64,000 nucleotides of DNA. Origin: Verticiella alkaliphila (GTDB lineage Bacteria; Pseudomonadota; Gammaproteobacteria; Burkholderiales; Burkholderiaceae_B). Both the position numbers and the translations under genes were made by a program. Of the stretch, positions 53,631 to 62,335 are shown piece after piece (within the stretch, counting starts at the first letter, position 1; each line of letters begins with the position of its first letter). The stretch spans positions 1 through 64,000 of the forward strand of contig NZ_JADCNH010000017.1 in assembly GCF_018904615.1 (NCBI RefSeq), read 5' to 3'. The notes below the pieces were generated by a model. The model was not told the DNA's origin. It made no database searches and was given only the letters and a program-made list of their open reading frames with translations.

Positions 53631-54494
53631 ATGAGCATGACCCAGGAGTTGATCAATCTGTTGCAGGTCGAGCCGTTGGAGCTCAACCTTTTCCGCGGCA
53701 TCAGCGGCGACATCGGCAGCCGCGCGGTGTTCGGTGGCCAGGTTCTGGGCCAGGCCCTGGCGGCTGCGGCGCGCACCGTGGAGGAGGGGCGCGGGGTGCA
53801 TTCCCTGCACGCCTACTTCCTGCGACCAGGCGACAAGCGCGCGCCTATCGTCTACGACGTCGACCGCATTCGTGACGGCTCGAGCTTCACCACCCGCCGC
53901 GTCGTGGCGATCCAGCATGGCCGACCGATCTTCAACATGTCGGCGTCCTTCCAGGTGTTCGAAGACGGTGCGGAGCATGCCGACGAGATGCCCGACGTGC
54001 CCGGTCCGGAAGGGCTGACGCCGGAATCCGAACTGCTGGCTGCGGTGATCGCGCGGCTGCCGGAAAAAGTGCGCTCGGCCTACGAGCGCGTGCGGCCGAT
54101 CGAGATCCGTCCCGTGACGCGCTTCGATCCGTTGGCGCCCACGGCGCGTCCGCCGCTCTTCACGGCCTGGGTGCGCGCGGCCGACCCGCTGCCGGATTCG
54201 CCGGTGCTGCATCAGGCCATGCTGGCCTACACGTCGGATTTCTATCTGCTGCATGCTGCGCTGCTGCCCCATGCCATGAGCTTCTTCGACCCGGCGCTAC
54301 ATATCGCGAGCCTGGATCATGCGATGTGGTTCCACCGGCCGTTTCGGATGGACGAATGGCTCCTGTACGTCACCGAATCGCCTAGTGCCAGCAACGCCCG
54401 CGGTCTGTGCCGTGGCCGCTTCTTCACACGGGACGGGCGGCTCGTGGCCTCCACCATGCAGGAAGGCCTGATCCGCCTCGCGCCGCCCGCGTGA
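53631..54494 (+). CDS. tesB: Acyl-CoA thioesterase II
   Basis: A double-hotdog thioesterase that hydrolyses medium- and long-chain acyl-CoA in the cytosol. The 287 residues show the TesB blocks FRGISGDIGSRAVFGGQVLGQALAAA (about 21-46), HAYFLRPGD, and the late ASLDHAMWFHRPF and FTRDGRLVASTMQEGLIR. The ATG at 53631 is chosen over longer frames that start in unrelated sequence; GAGG is upstream. Confidence 0.95.
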   Translation: MSMTQELINLLQVEPLELNLFRGISGDIGSRAVFGGQVLGQALAAAARTVEEGRGVHSLHAYFLRPGDKRAPIVYDVDRIRDGSSFTTRRVVAIQHGRPIFNMSASFQVFEDGAEHADEMPDVPGPEGLTPESELLAAVIARLPEKVRSAYERVRPIEIRPVTRFDPLAPTARPPLFTAWVRAADPLPDSPVLHQAMLAYTSDFYLLHAALLPHAMSFFDPALHIASLDHAMWFHRPFRMDEWLLYVTESPSASNARGLCRGRFFTRDGRLVASTMQEGLIRLAPPA

Positions 54495-54498
54495 TCAA

Positions 54499-54765
54499 TC
54501 AGGCGTGCAGGCTCACGCCGACCGGAGAACGGCTGGGCAGCGGCACGTGATTCGGCCGCGGCGGTTCGACGTCGTCCGGCCGCCGGGCGGGTGCCTCGGT
54601 GGGCCGCTTGAGCACCGGCAATTCCAGCGGACGATCACCGAGATCGTCGTCGGGTCGCGCGGCGATCTGGTCTTCCCAGGGCAACGCGCGACGCGCGGCC
54701 GCCAGGCGACCTTGGGCGCGCTGGAGGGTGATTCGGGTGTACGAAGCGTGAAAACGGCTGGCCAT
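54499..54765 (-). CDS. Small basic-to-acidic hypothetical protein
   Basis: An 88-residue protein with a basic helical N-terminal third ([24 protein letters not shown]) and a proline-rich C-terminal half (RRPDDVEPPRPNHVPLP). It has a textbook ribosome site (GAGGAG, 5 nt spacing) at an ATG. It is convergent with tesB, 4 nt between stops. Function unknown. Confidence 0.65.
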   Translation of the reverse strand: MASRFHASYTRITLQRAQGRLAAARRALPWEDQIAARPDDDLGDRPLELPVLKRPTEAPARRPDDVEPPRPNHVPLPSRSPVGVSLHA

Positions 54766-54953
54766 CAAAACTCCTCATGCGGGGCGATCATCAAGGGTCG
54801 CCAAAGTGAACCGCTAATAGCAATCGATGTGCCTGGCCAGACTGCCTCCGCGCCACGCTATCGCGGCGGTGATGTCGATGCCTAAAACTGCGCGTAAATC
54901 TTACGTATCGTCGCGCATTTGTGCGCAATCGTCAGCGAAGTGATATTTTCCAC

Positions 54954-54982
54954 TTGACATGGTCCTGGGCCACGTGCATAAT
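54954..54982 (+). promoter_or_regulatory. Strong sigma-70 promoter
   Basis: Consensus TTGACA (54954-54959), exactly 17 bp, then CATAAT (54977-54982). The nearest gene on this strand starts 229 nt downstream. The stretch 54766-55210 (445 nt) otherwise holds no recognisable gene or RNA; its upstream part is AT-rich, consistent with a regulatory region. Confidence 0.7.
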
Positions 54983-55210
54983 GCGGCACGCTTTGGCTAT
55001 CCGCTTCTCGGAAAGCACGCTGCCCCGGCAGCCCGGCGCCTGCGGTCTCCTACGACAATTCCCAGCCGCAAGCCCATCATCAAAGCGTCATCCGCGTTCG
55101 CTACGCTAGTGGCAGCGCCCATCGCCGATACCGTATTTGCGCCGCCAGCGTCGGAGCTTTCCGCTGCCTGTGTTCGGCAATGACGGTCGTGCCTACCTTC
55201 AGGATTGACA

Positions 55211-55489
55211 GTGAAGACCTTGTTTCCGCACCACCTCGTCCAGCGTCCGGCCGATGCCCCGCTGGATCATGCCCCCATCGATATCGGCGACCGCGTGACG
55301 GTGCAGCCGCTCGACGGGCCCCCGATCACCAGCACGGTGATCTTCAACACGCCGTTTCTCGGCACCACGACCTACACCGCCGATGCGGACGTGAGCGATG
55401 GGGAGGGCGAGATGCCCGTTCGCATTCGTCTGCGTTTTCGCCCTCAGGACATTCACGGCGTACAGCACGTGCGACGCTGCGCGGCCTGA
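55211..55489 (+). CDS. Small hypothetical protein downstream of a strong promoter
   Basis: A 92-residue protein starting at GTG 55211, with AGGA 6 nt upstream. The composition is ordinary, with a central beta-rich TSTVIFNTPFLGTTTYTADA. No signal peptide, membrane helix or recognised domain. The 229-nt untranslated leader behind a consensus promoter suggests high or leader-regulated expression. Function unknown. Confidence 0.6.
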   Translation: MKTLFPHHLVQRPADAPLDHAPIDIGDRVTVQPLDGPPITSTVIFNTPFLGTTTYTADADVSDGEGEMPVRIRLRFRPQDIHGVQHVRRCAA

Positions 55490-55567
55490 GTTGACGTAGG
55501 CCCCTCCGATGGTGGAGCAGGGCCTGCTTCTCATGGGCGCGTGACGTAGCGAGCGCCCAAGCAAAAA

Positions 55568-55600
55568 GGGGTTGCACCGTAGTGCAACCCCTTCTTTTAT
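55568..55600 (+). terminator. Intrinsic terminator, probably bidirectional
   Basis: Perfect 10-bp stem GGGGTTGCAC (55568-55577) with GTGCAACCCC (55582-55591), CGTA loop, then TTCTTTTATTT. The A-run just upstream gives a T-run on the minus strand, so it can also end the tRNA-Asn transcript. Confidence 0.9.
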
Positions 55601-55601
55601 T

Positions 55602-55677
55602 TGGCTCCCCGAGCAGGGCTCGAACCTGCGACCTGCGGATTAACAGTCCGTCGCTCTACCGACTGAGCTATCGGGGA
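55602..55677 (-). tRNA. tRNA-Asn (GTT)
   Basis: A 76-nt cloverleaf on the minus strand: acceptor TCCCCGA/TCGGGGA, anticodon loop CTGTTAA (anticodon GTT), T-loop TTCGAGC, and encoded CCA. Confidence 0.97.
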
Positions 55678-55689
55678 AGAAAGAAAAAG

Positions 55690-55718
55690 ATTATATCTGT
55701 CTTTTTCAAACTTGGCAA
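55690..55718 (-). promoter_or_regulatory. tRNA-Asn promoter
   Basis: On the minus strand TTGCCA (55718-55713), 17 bp, TATAAT (55695-55690), 13 nt before the tRNA. A near-consensus promoter. Confidence 0.8.
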
Positions 55719-55807
55719 ATCAGCGGAGAATTTTCTTTCGCTGCGTTGATCGGCGCTTGCTGTCGGTAACCCGCAATTGCCTATCAACTTCGTCAAGCAG
55801 GGGCGCA

Positions 55808-56752
55808 TTATAGCGCATTTTTCTGGATTGCTTGCTGCTGTCTTTCCATAAAGTCTGCGAGCGTGTCGATACCGCGCAATTGCAGGATCGTGTTGCGCAC
55901 CGCAGCCTCGACCAGCACCGCCAGGTTGCGCCCGGCGGCCACCGGCAGGACAACCTTGCGGATGGGCAGGCCCAGGACTTCCTGCGTCGTATCCTGCAGC
56001 GGCAGGCGCTCACGCTGTGCCTCCTCGGACAGCGCGCGCACGAGTTGCACGATGAGGCGCAACCGCATCTTGCGCCGAACCGAGCTCTCGCCAAAGATGG
56101 TGCGTACGTCCAGCAGCCCCAGCCCGCGCACCTCGAGGATGTTCTGCAGCAAGGGGGGGCAATGGCCATCGATGATGCCCGGCGCGACATGCGAAAAATC
56201 GACCGCGTCATCCGCAACCAGACCATGGCCGCGCGAGACGAGCTCGAGGGCCAGTTCGCTCTTGCCCAGACCGGATTCGCCAGCGATCAGCACGCCAAGA
56301 CCCAGCACGTCGATGAAGACGCCGTGCATGGTGACGGTGGGGGCAAGCGCGCGGCCCACATAGAGCCGCAGGATGTCGATGACCTCGGCTGCCTGCACCG
56401 GCGTGCTCAGCAGGGGAACCTCATGGTCATCGCAGAACTGAATGAGATCCGCCGGCGGAACGAGCGCGTCCGCGATGACGATGGCCGGCACGCCGCCCGT
56501 GACGAGATCGTCCAGGTGGTGCTGACGTCGATTGACGTCGAAGCGCGAGAAGTACAGCATCTCGCGCTGTCCGAACACCTGGATGCGGCTTGGGTGGATC
56601 AGATTCAGGTGGCCGACGCGGTCGGAGGGGGCAAGGTAGTCGTTGCCCAGCGTACGCTGGTCACCGGCTTCGCCGCCCAGCCAGCGCAGCGAAAGCTTGC
56701 TTGCATTCTCGTCCGCCAGCGTGCGGATGGTCAGTACCGGCAACCCGGTCAT
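55808..56752 (-). CDS. hprK: HPr kinase/phosphorylase
   Basis: Phosphorylates and dephosphorylates HPr on serine, part of the PTS regulatory branch. The 314 residues contain Walker A GESGLGKS (158-165) with the preceding catalytic H143 (TMHGVF), and the HprK signature EVRGLGLLDVRTIFGE. The start at 56752 is 4 nt after the ptsN stop, so translation is likely coupled. In proteobacteria it links with PtsN rather than sugar import. Confidence 0.96.
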   Translation of the reverse strand: MTGLPVLTIRTLADENASKLSLRWLGGEAGDQRTLGNDYLAPSDRVGHLNLIHPSRIQVFGQREMLYFSRFDVNRRQHHLDDLVTGGVPAIVIADALVPPADLIQFCDDHEVPLLSTPVQAAEVIDILRLYVGRALAPTVTMHGVFIDVLGLGVLIAGESGLGKSELALELVSRGHGLVADDAVDFSHVAPGIIDGHCPPLLQNILEVRGLGLLDVRTIFGESSVRRKMRLRLIVQLVRALSEEAQRERLPLQDTTQEVLGLPIRKVVLPVAAGRNLAVLVEAAVRNTILQLRGIDTLADFMERQQQAIQKNAL

Positions 56753-56756
56753 CGCA

Positions 56757-57224
56757 TCAGTAACAGGTGGCCGGCTGCCAGCCTGCCAGCAGGGCGTGGA
56801 CTGCCTGCGGATCGGTGGCTTCGCACAGGGCCGTGCGCAGATCCTTGCTGGAGAGCATGTGGGCAAGCTCAGCCAGGATCTCGAGATGCTGTTGCGTGGC
56901 CACCTCCGGCACCAACAGGAACATCAGCATGCGCACCGGCTGACCATCCGGGGCGTCGAACGGCACGGGCTGCGCCAGGCGGATGAAGGTGGCGAGCGCC
57001 TCGTTCAAACCCTTGATGCGACCGTGCGGCACAGCGACGCCGTGGCCCAGTGCAGTGGAGCCCAGGCGTTCGCGGGCAAAGAGACTGTCAAACACGGCCA
57101 TCCGGGCAAGCCCGTGATGGTTTTCGAACAACAAGGCGGCATGCTCGAACGCGCGTTTCTTGCTCGTGGCCGGCAGGTCCAGCACGACGTTGGACACCGG
57201 GAGAATGCGGGAGATCAGGCTCAT
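56757..57224 (-). CDS. ptsN: PTS IIA-like nitrogen regulatory protein PtsN
   Basis: A EIIA-Ntr protein, 155 residues, receiving phosphate at H67 (GHGVAVPHGRI). The family start LPVSNVVLDLPATSKKRAFEHAA is intact. The ATG at 57224 is chosen over an upstream GTG; neither has a strong ribosome site. It regulates potassium and nitrogen balance in relatives. Precedes hprK in the kdsD-to-hprK chain. Confidence 0.95.
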   Translation of the reverse strand: MSLISRILPVSNVVLDLPATSKKRAFEHAALLFENHHGLARMAVFDSLFARERLGSTALGHGVAVPHGRIKGLNEALATFIRLAQPVPFDAPDGQPVRMLMFLLVPEVATQQHLEILAELAHMLSSKDLRTALCEATDPQAVHALLAGWQPATCY

Positions 57225-57321
57225 GGGGGCAAATTGCTTCACTGCAGCAAAAAACCATTATAGGAGAAGCCGTGCGCTGCGATAAGGCTTTGTAACATGA
57301 TCGTGATCGCAGGGGTGGGCT

Positions 57322-57366
57322 CCAAAGACAAAAGGCAGGGGGAGCACGAAGCTCCCACATCTGCCT
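57322..57366 (-). terminator. Intrinsic terminator downstream of hpf
   Basis: Read on the minus strand, an interrupted stem (AGGCAG outer arm, GGGAGC inner arm, TTCGT loop) ends in CTGCCTTTTGTCTTT. It lies between hpf and ptsN, so part of the chain is terminated here and ptsN may have additional input. The 224-nt spacer (57225-57448) also holds a GACGGCG/CGCCGTC hairpin. Confidence 0.75.
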
Positions 57367-57448
57367 GTCTACAGCATGCCGTCAGGACGGCGTTGGCGCT
57401 TTGCGCCGTCGGCTCTGGGCCGTTATGCCAGTAATCTGTGGAGGGCCG

Positions 57449-57793
57449 CTACGGCTGTAGCTCCACGTATTCTTCGACGATCGGCTGGCGCTTGATGGCA
57501 TCAGGCGTGTGCGTCTGAGCTTTATCCTTGTACTTCACGACTTGGCGGTCGAGCTTGTCGATCAGGAGGTCGATCGCAGCGTAGAGATTTTCGTCCGTGG
57601 CCTCGCAGTGGATGTCCTTGCCACGCACACGGACTGTGACGTCCGCAGTGTGCCGCAGCTTGACGGCGGAAAGGATGACTTGCGCGTCGATGATGTGATC
57701 GAAATGTCGCAATACCCGGTCCAGCTTGGTCGTCACGTATTCCCGAATGGCGGGGCTCACGTCCAGCTGGTGTCCGCTGATGCTCAGGTTCAT
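57449..57793 (-). CDS. hpf: Ribosome hibernation promoting factor
   Basis: A 114-residue HPF/YfiA protein that binds the 30S subunit and promotes ribosome hibernation. The beta-alpha-beta core is clear (MNLSISGHQLDVSPAIREYV and the KDIHCEATDENLYAAIDLLIDKLDRQ helix). The ATG at 57793 has AGGAGG 7 nt upstream. It is the position where rpoN lies upstream of hpf in many proteobacteria; here lptB comes directly before it. Confidence 0.96.
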   Translation of the reverse strand: MNLSISGHQLDVSPAIREYVTTKLDRVLRHFDHIIDAQVILSAVKLRHTADVTVRVRGKDIHCEATDENLYAAIDLLIDKLDRQVVKYKDKAQTHTPDAIKRQPIVEEYVELQP

Positions 57794-57819
57794 AGAATGA
57801 CCTCCTGTGCTTGAGTTGG

Positions 57820-57853
57820 CGTGCGGTGCGGTTGACCGCCAGGGCACCGCACG
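57820..57853 (-). other. Strong hairpin in the lptB-hpf spacer
   Basis: CGTGCGGTGC (57820-57829) and GCACCGCACG (57844-57853) form a perfect 10-bp stem, 26 nt before the hpf start codon. No T-tract follows. It may set hpf mRNA stability or partly terminate the lpt transcript. Confidence 0.5.
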
Positions 57854-57891
57854 ACTCTAGTCTAGCGAATACAGCCGCGAATGCAAGCTGA

Positions 57892-58638
57892 CTACATGCG
57901 GAAATGTTCCCCGAGGTAAACACGACGCACCGCTGGGTCGTCGACGATTTCATCCGGATGCCCAGAGGTGAGCACCGAGCCTTCGCTGATAATGTAGGCA
58001 CGATCGCAGATACCGAGCGTTTCACGCACGTTGTGATCGGTAATCAGAACGCCGATGTTGCGACTCTTCAAAAAGCGGACGATGCGCTGGATCTCGATCA
58101 CCGCGATCGGGTCCACGCCGGCGAAGGGCTCATCGAGCAGGATGAAGCGAGGATTGGTGGCCAGTGCGCGAGCGATCTCGACGCGGCGGCGTTCGCCGCC
58201 CGACAGCGAAATGGCGGCGTTGCTGCGGATGTGTTCGATCTGCAGCTCGGCGAGGAGGCCGTTCAGGCTCTCGTCGATGGCCTGACGCGACAGCGTGCGG
58301 CCCTCCGGCGTGCGCTGCAGCTCCAGCACGGCGCGGATGTTCTGCTCCACTGAAAGGCGGCGGAACACGGAGGCGTCCTGGGGCAGGTACGACAGCCCCA
58401 GGTGCGCGCGCCGATGGATCGGCAGTGCCGTGATGTTTTGGCCATCGACTTCGATGCGCCCGGCGTCGGCGGCGACCAGGCCGACGATCATGTAGAAGCT
58501 TGTCGTCTTGCCCGCGCCGTTGGGGCCGAGCAGGCCGACGACTTCGCCGCTGCCCACGTCCAGCGATACGTCGCGCACCACCGTGCGCGTGCCGTAGGTC
58601 TTGCGCAGACCCGTGGCACTCAGTTTTCCCGACGCCAT
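57892..58638 (-). CDS. lptB: LPS export ABC transporter ATP-binding protein
   Basis: The cytosolic ATPase of the LptB2FGC complex that extracts lipopolysaccharide. The 248 residues show Walker A GPNGAGKT (38-45), LSGGERRRVEIARAL and ILLDEPFAGVDPIAV. Start ATG overlaps the lptA stop (TGATG), so it is coupled. The rpoN gene that often follows is missing. Confidence 0.97.
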   Translation of the reverse strand: MASGKLSATGLRKTYGTRTVVRDVSLDVGSGEVVGLLGPNGAGKTTSFYMIVGLVAADAGRIEVDGQNITALPIHRRAHLGLSYLPQDASVFRRLSVEQNIRAVLELQRTPEGRTLSRQAIDESLNGLLAELQIEHIRSNAAISLSGGERRRVEIARALATNPRFILLDEPFAGVDPIAVIEIQRIVRFLKSRNIGVLITDHNVRETLGICDRAYIISEGSVLTSGHPDEIVDDPAVRRVYLGEHFRM

Positions 58639-59248
58639 CACTGCGGCTTACCTCCGGGCGCGCAGGAATCGATCACGGCCTGGCTGGCCTGGCGCGACTG
58701 GATGACGGTGCGCACGCGACGGTTGGCCGTGCCGGCCTGCGGACCGCCACTGGCGGAGTAGGTGTCGTTGCCCTGGTTGTAGCGGATGCGCTCGCCGCGG
58801 ATCTCGTCGAGCGTCCTGCCGCAGGCGAGGCGGCTCACCACTGCGTGGCCGATGAAGTCCAGGTGCTGGGCGCGGCTGTCGTACTCGGCGCGGTCGGCAT
58901 AGCCTTCGACCGATTCCACGCCCTGCGCGGGCGATTGGCGCACGAAGACCTGCTTGCCGTCGGCCGCCGTCGCGACGGCGAACTGATCGCCCGCTTCGTT
59001 CTGGCGCAATTCCAGGCGGTGGGCGCGCAGGGTGAGCTCACCCCGGGTGAGCACCACATTGCCCGTGAACACGCTCGTCTGGCGCGTGTCGTCGTAATCG
59101 AGCTGGTCGGAATCGATCAGCGTGGGCACGTCCTGCTGCAGGGCTGGCGCAGGCGCGGCCGCGAGCGGCAGGGCGGCACAGCCGGCGAGCAGGGCAGCCA
59201 GGAGCGCGCGCGCAGGCGGATCGTGGGCGAGGCGAGGAGTGTGGGCAT
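58638..59248 (-). CDS. lptA: LPS transport periplasmic protein LptA (N-terminus probably frameshifted)
   Basis: The periplasmic bridge of LPS transport, about 203 residues, with the core DQLDYDDTRQTSVFTGNVVLTRGELTLRAHRLEL. The mature frame has no ATG, GTG or TTG near its start; it only reaches one deep inside lptC. An ATG at 59248 in another frame reads MPTLLASPTIRLR. One more base in the GC repeat at 59204-59213 joins it to LLAALLAGCAALPLAAA, a normal signal peptide. I infer a lost base, as in xerD, coxB and uvrA. Confidence 0.82.
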
Positions 59249-59277
59249 TCGCGTGAGCGGAAGGAAGGTGAGGGGCC

Positions 59278-59871
59278 TCAGCGTTCGGCCTCGGGGGTGC
59301 GCGGGGCGATCGTGACGCGGGCGTCCGAGGCCACGGCGAGTTGCCGGCTGGCATTGTCGTAGCGCATGCCGGTGCCGGTGATGCGGGAGCCGTCGCCGCG
59401 GATCACCGTGGCGGGCAGATCGGTGAAGGCGACGTCCTCGTTGGGGTGCAGGGTGATGGCCTCGCTCTGGATGGACAGGCCGGGTTCTTCCTGGTGGGGC
59501 GGGCGGCGGAAGTTCACGTCGCCCGTCATCACGATGCGGTCGCCGTCCTGATCCATGCGGCCGCGTTCGGCCGTGGCGATGGTGACGGAGCGGTCCGGCC
59601 GCTGGCTCACCGCGCGTGGCAGGTAGACCTCGTAGGAGTCGTCGTCGGGGAAGTGCTCGGCGCGCGGGCCTTCGAGGCGAGCGGCAGGCATGCCCGTCTC
59701 GTCCGTGCGCATCATCACGAAATTGTCGATGAAGGTGTCCATCTCGTGGGTGAGACGGCGCGGCGGATCCACCGGCACGGAGCGCCTGGCGTAATCCGAG
59801 GCCCACCAGGTGCTGCCGACCAGGGCGAGCAGCAGGAAGCCCGCGATGAGAGAAGTGAGGCGATCGCGCAT
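59278..59871 (-). CDS. lptC: LPS export system protein LptC
   Basis: A 197-residue bitopic inner-membrane protein that passes LPS from LptB2FG to LptA. One N-terminal membrane anchor (residues 5-25, LTSLIAGFLLLALVGSTWWA) is followed by the beta-jellyroll with IQSEAITLHPNEDVAFTDLPATVIRGD. It lies 4 nt after kdsC and 29 nt before the lptA start. Confidence 0.93.
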   Translation of the reverse strand: MRDRLTSLIAGFLLLALVGSTWWASDYARRSVPVDPPRRLTHEMDTFIDNFVMMRTDETGMPAARLEGPRAEHFPDDDSYEVYLPRAVSQRPDRSVTIATAERGRMDQDGDRIVMTGDVNFRRPPHQEEPGLSIQSEAITLHPNEDVAFTDLPATVIRGDGSRITGTGMRYDNASRQLAVASDARVTIAPRTPEAER

Positions 59872-59875
59872 CGCG

Positions 59876-60481
59876 CTATTGTAGCGAGCCGCCTGCGGCC
59901 ACGACGCGCGAGCCCTGGCTCAGGACGGCGCCGAGCCGACCCTGTGCCGCCAGGATGAGATCGCACACTTCGCGTGCGGCACCCGAGCCGCCGGCGCGCT
60001 CGGTGGTCCAATGCGCGGCTTGCGCCACGTAGGAGGGCGCGGCGGGCACGGTGACGGCGAACCCGGCCTGGCGCATGGCCGGCAGGTCATTCACGTCATC
60101 GCCCATGAAGCCGGCATCCTCGGCGGTGAGCCCGAGCTTCTGGACCAGCGTCTGCAGCGCTTCGGCCTTGTCGTGGCTGCCTTGCACCACGTGCTTGATG
60201 CCCAGGTCCGCGGCACGGCGCGTGACCATGGCGCCATCGCGCGCGGTGATGAAGGCGACGGCCACGCCGCTCGCGGCGAGCAGGCGCAGGCCCTGGCCGT
60301 CCAGGACGTTGAAGCGCTTGACGGTCTCGCCGTGTTCGCCATACCAGAGCGAGCCATCGGTGAGCACGCCGTCGATATCGAAGGCCATCACGCGAACGCG
60401 CGCGGCGCGCTTGCGCACGGCCTCGGGCACGCGGGCAAGGATCAGGGCTTCGGCGGGGTGGGGGACGCAGAGCTTGGACAT
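59876..60481 (-). CDS. kdsC: 3-deoxy-D-manno-octulosonate 8-phosphate phosphatase
   Basis: A tetrameric HAD phosphatase giving free Kdo for LPS. The 201 residues include D35/D37 in MAFDIDGVLTDG, ITARDGAMV and the motif IV FMGDDVNDLPAM. It starts 8 nt after the kdsD stop, and its own stop is 4 nt from lptC: a tightly packed LPS operon. Confidence 0.96.
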   Translation of the reverse strand: MSKLCVPHPAEALILARVPEAVRKRAARVRVMAFDIDGVLTDGSLWYGEHGETVKRFNVLDGQGLRLLAASGVAVAFITARDGAMVTRRAADLGIKHVVQGSHDKAEALQTLVQKLGLTAEDAGFMGDDVNDLPAMRQAGFAVTVPAAPSYVAQAAHWTTERAGGSGAAREVCDLILAAQGRLGAVLSQGSRVVAAGGSLQ

Positions 60482-60489
60482 GGCGGGTG

Positions 60490-61485
60490 TTATACCACCT
60501 TGGCGGCCATCAGATCGTGCATGTGCAGTGCGCCGGCCAGGCGTCCATCGGCATCCACCACCAGCAGTTGCGAGAGTCGGTGCTCATCCATGGCCGCGGC
60601 GGCTTCGGCGGCGAGAACGTCGGGGGCGATGGTGCGAGGGCCTGGGGTCATGCCATCAGTCACGCGCATGCCGCGCAGGTCGCCCACTCGGGCGATGAGT
60701 CGGCGCAGGTCGCCATCCGTGAAGATGCCGAGCGCGCGGCCGTCCGCATCGACGACCGCCGTCATGCCCATGCCCTTGCGCGACATCTCGGCCAGGGCGG
60801 TGTTGATGTCGGCGTCGGCAGGCACCGTGGGCACGCGCTCGCCGCTGCGCATCACATCGCGCACGTGCGTGAGCAGGCGCCGGCCGAGCGCGCCGCCAGG
60901 GTGCGAGCGGGCGAAATCGGCGGAGCCGAAGCCGCGTGCCTCCAGGCAGGCCACGGCGAGCGCATCGCCCAGCGCCAGCGCGGCGGTGGTGCTCGCTGTC
61001 GGGGCGAGGTTGAGCGGGCAGGCTTCGCGGGCCACGCTGGTGTCCAGGTGCACGTCGGCCAGCTGCGCGAGGGGCGAGGCCGGATTGCCCGTCATGGCGA
61101 TGATGCCGGCGCCCATGCGGCGCGCGAGCGGCAGGATGGTGAGAAGCTCTTCCGAGCTGCCCGAGTGCGAGAGCGCGATCACGATGTCTGCGGCAGTGAT
61201 CATGCCCAGGTCGCCATGTACGGCCTCGGCGGCATGCACGAAGAAGGCCGGGGTGCCGGTGGAGGCGAGCGTGGCGGCGATCTTGCGCGCCACGTGGCCG
61301 GTCTTGCCAAGGCCGCTCACCACCACGCGCCCGGTGCAGGCCAACAGGCGCTGCGTGGCCTGGACGAAGGGCTCGCCCTGGCGCTGGGCCAGGCTGTGCA
61401 CAGCGTCGGCCTCGATCTGGAGAGTGCGGCGTGCCGAGGCGAGGATGGCGTCGGCGGCGGGATTGGGCAAAGGGGTCGAAGACAT
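60490..61485 (-). CDS. kdsD: Arabinose-5-phosphate isomerase
   Basis: Converts ribulose-5-phosphate to arabinose-5-phosphate, the first step of Kdo synthesis. The 331 residues comprise an SIS domain (about 35-175, with VVVSGLGKTGHVARKIA and ALSHSGSSEEL) and two CBS domains (about 205-330). The start at 61485 matches the family N-terminus; the longer frame runs into unrelated sequence. First gene of the kdsD-kdsC-lptC-lptA-lptB run. Confidence 0.95.
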   Translation of the reverse strand: MSSTPLPNPAADAILASARRTLQIEADAVHSLAQRQGEPFVQATQRLLACTGRVVVSGLGKTGHVARKIAATLASTGTPAFFVHAAEAVHGDLGMITAADIVIALSHSGSSEELLTILPLARRMGAGIIAMTGNPASPLAQLADVHLDTSVAREACPLNLAPTASTTAALALGDALAVACLEARGFGSADFARSHPGGALGRRLLTHVRDVMRSGERVPTVPADADINTALAEMSRKGMGMTAVVDADGRALGIFTDGDLRRLIARVGDLRGMRVTDGMTPGPRTIAPDVLAAEAAAAMDEHRLSQLLVVDADGRLAGALHMHDLMAAKVV

Positions 61486-61568
61486 GGGACGTATGTTAGC
61501 GAAACCGTCTCGTCGGTGCGCTATGCTGTCGTCTCTCTGTGCTGTCGTGTCCATCCGGAGGCTTGTCC

Positions 61569-62246
61569 ATGGCGCACCCCGTCGGCGCGCGTCCGGCGGC
61601 CAAGCCGCCAAGGCGGCGCGATCGTTCCTCGCCAGGTCGGCGCGATCGCTCCTATCACCACGGCGATCTGCATCAGGCGCTCATCGCGGCCACCGAGGCC
61701 ATTCTCGTCGAGCGCGGGGTGGATGGCTTCACGCTGCGTGAGGCGGCTCGCCGTGTGGGCGTGACACCGGCGGCGCCGGCGCATCACTTCGGCAGCGCGG
61801 CGGGGCTCCTGACGGAAGTCGCCCTGCTGGGCTTTCAGGCCTTGCATGATCACCTCATCGACGCGGCGAAAGCGGCCGGCGAGAGCCCAGCCGAACAGGC
61901 GCGGGCGCTTGGCCACGGGTATGTACGCTTTGCACGCGCCCATCCCGCCCGATTCCAGCTCATGTTCCGGATGAATCGCCTGCTCGAGGACGATCCGCGG
62001 CTCGTGGCCGCCTGTGGCGCGGCCGAGAGCGAGCTGGAGCGGGCCACGCGGGCGTATCGCGGGCTCGATGCCGACACGCCGCTGGATGCGCAGATGAAGG
62101 CCGAGATGCTGGGCGGCTGGTCGCTCGTGCATGGCTTTGCGCACTTGGCACTCGAAGGACGCTTCGATGACGCGGCCGGCGATGCGGACATCGAGACGTT
62201 TCTGCGCGATACACTGGACGCCATCCTGCGCCGGCATTTCCCCTGA
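61569..62246 (+). CDS. TetR/AcrR family transcriptional regulator
   Basis: A 225-residue regulator with an N-terminal TetR helix-turn-helix (about 28-75, SYHHGDLHQALIAATEAILVERGVDGFTLREAARRVGVTPAAPAHHF) after a basic tail, and a ligand-binding helical domain. GGAGG lies 8 nt before the ATG. It is divergent from kdsD and 89 nt before apt. Target and ligand are unknown. Confidence 0.92.
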   Translation: MAHPVGARPAAKPPRRRDRSSPGRRDRSYHHGDLHQALIAATEAILVERGVDGFTLREAARRVGVTPAAPAHHFGSAAGLLTEVALLGFQALHDHLIDAAKAAGESPAEQARALGHGYVRFARAHPARFQLMFRMNRLLEDDPRLVAACGAAESELERATRAYRGLDADTPLDAQMKAEMLGGWSLVHGFAHLALEGRFDDAAGDADIETFLRDTLDAILRRHFP

Positions 62247-62335
62247 CGCGGCCTGCCGTCAGCCGGTGAGCCGTTTGCCGCTGCATCCGTGTTCACCGCT
62301 CGCCTTGCCGCGGGCATTTGTCTTCTTTCTTCATC

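Noticed and set aside
54921-55109. Possible 62-codon gene in the 54.9-55.1 kb gap
   Set aside because: It begins upstream of and through the consensus promoter, has no ribosome site and no family features.
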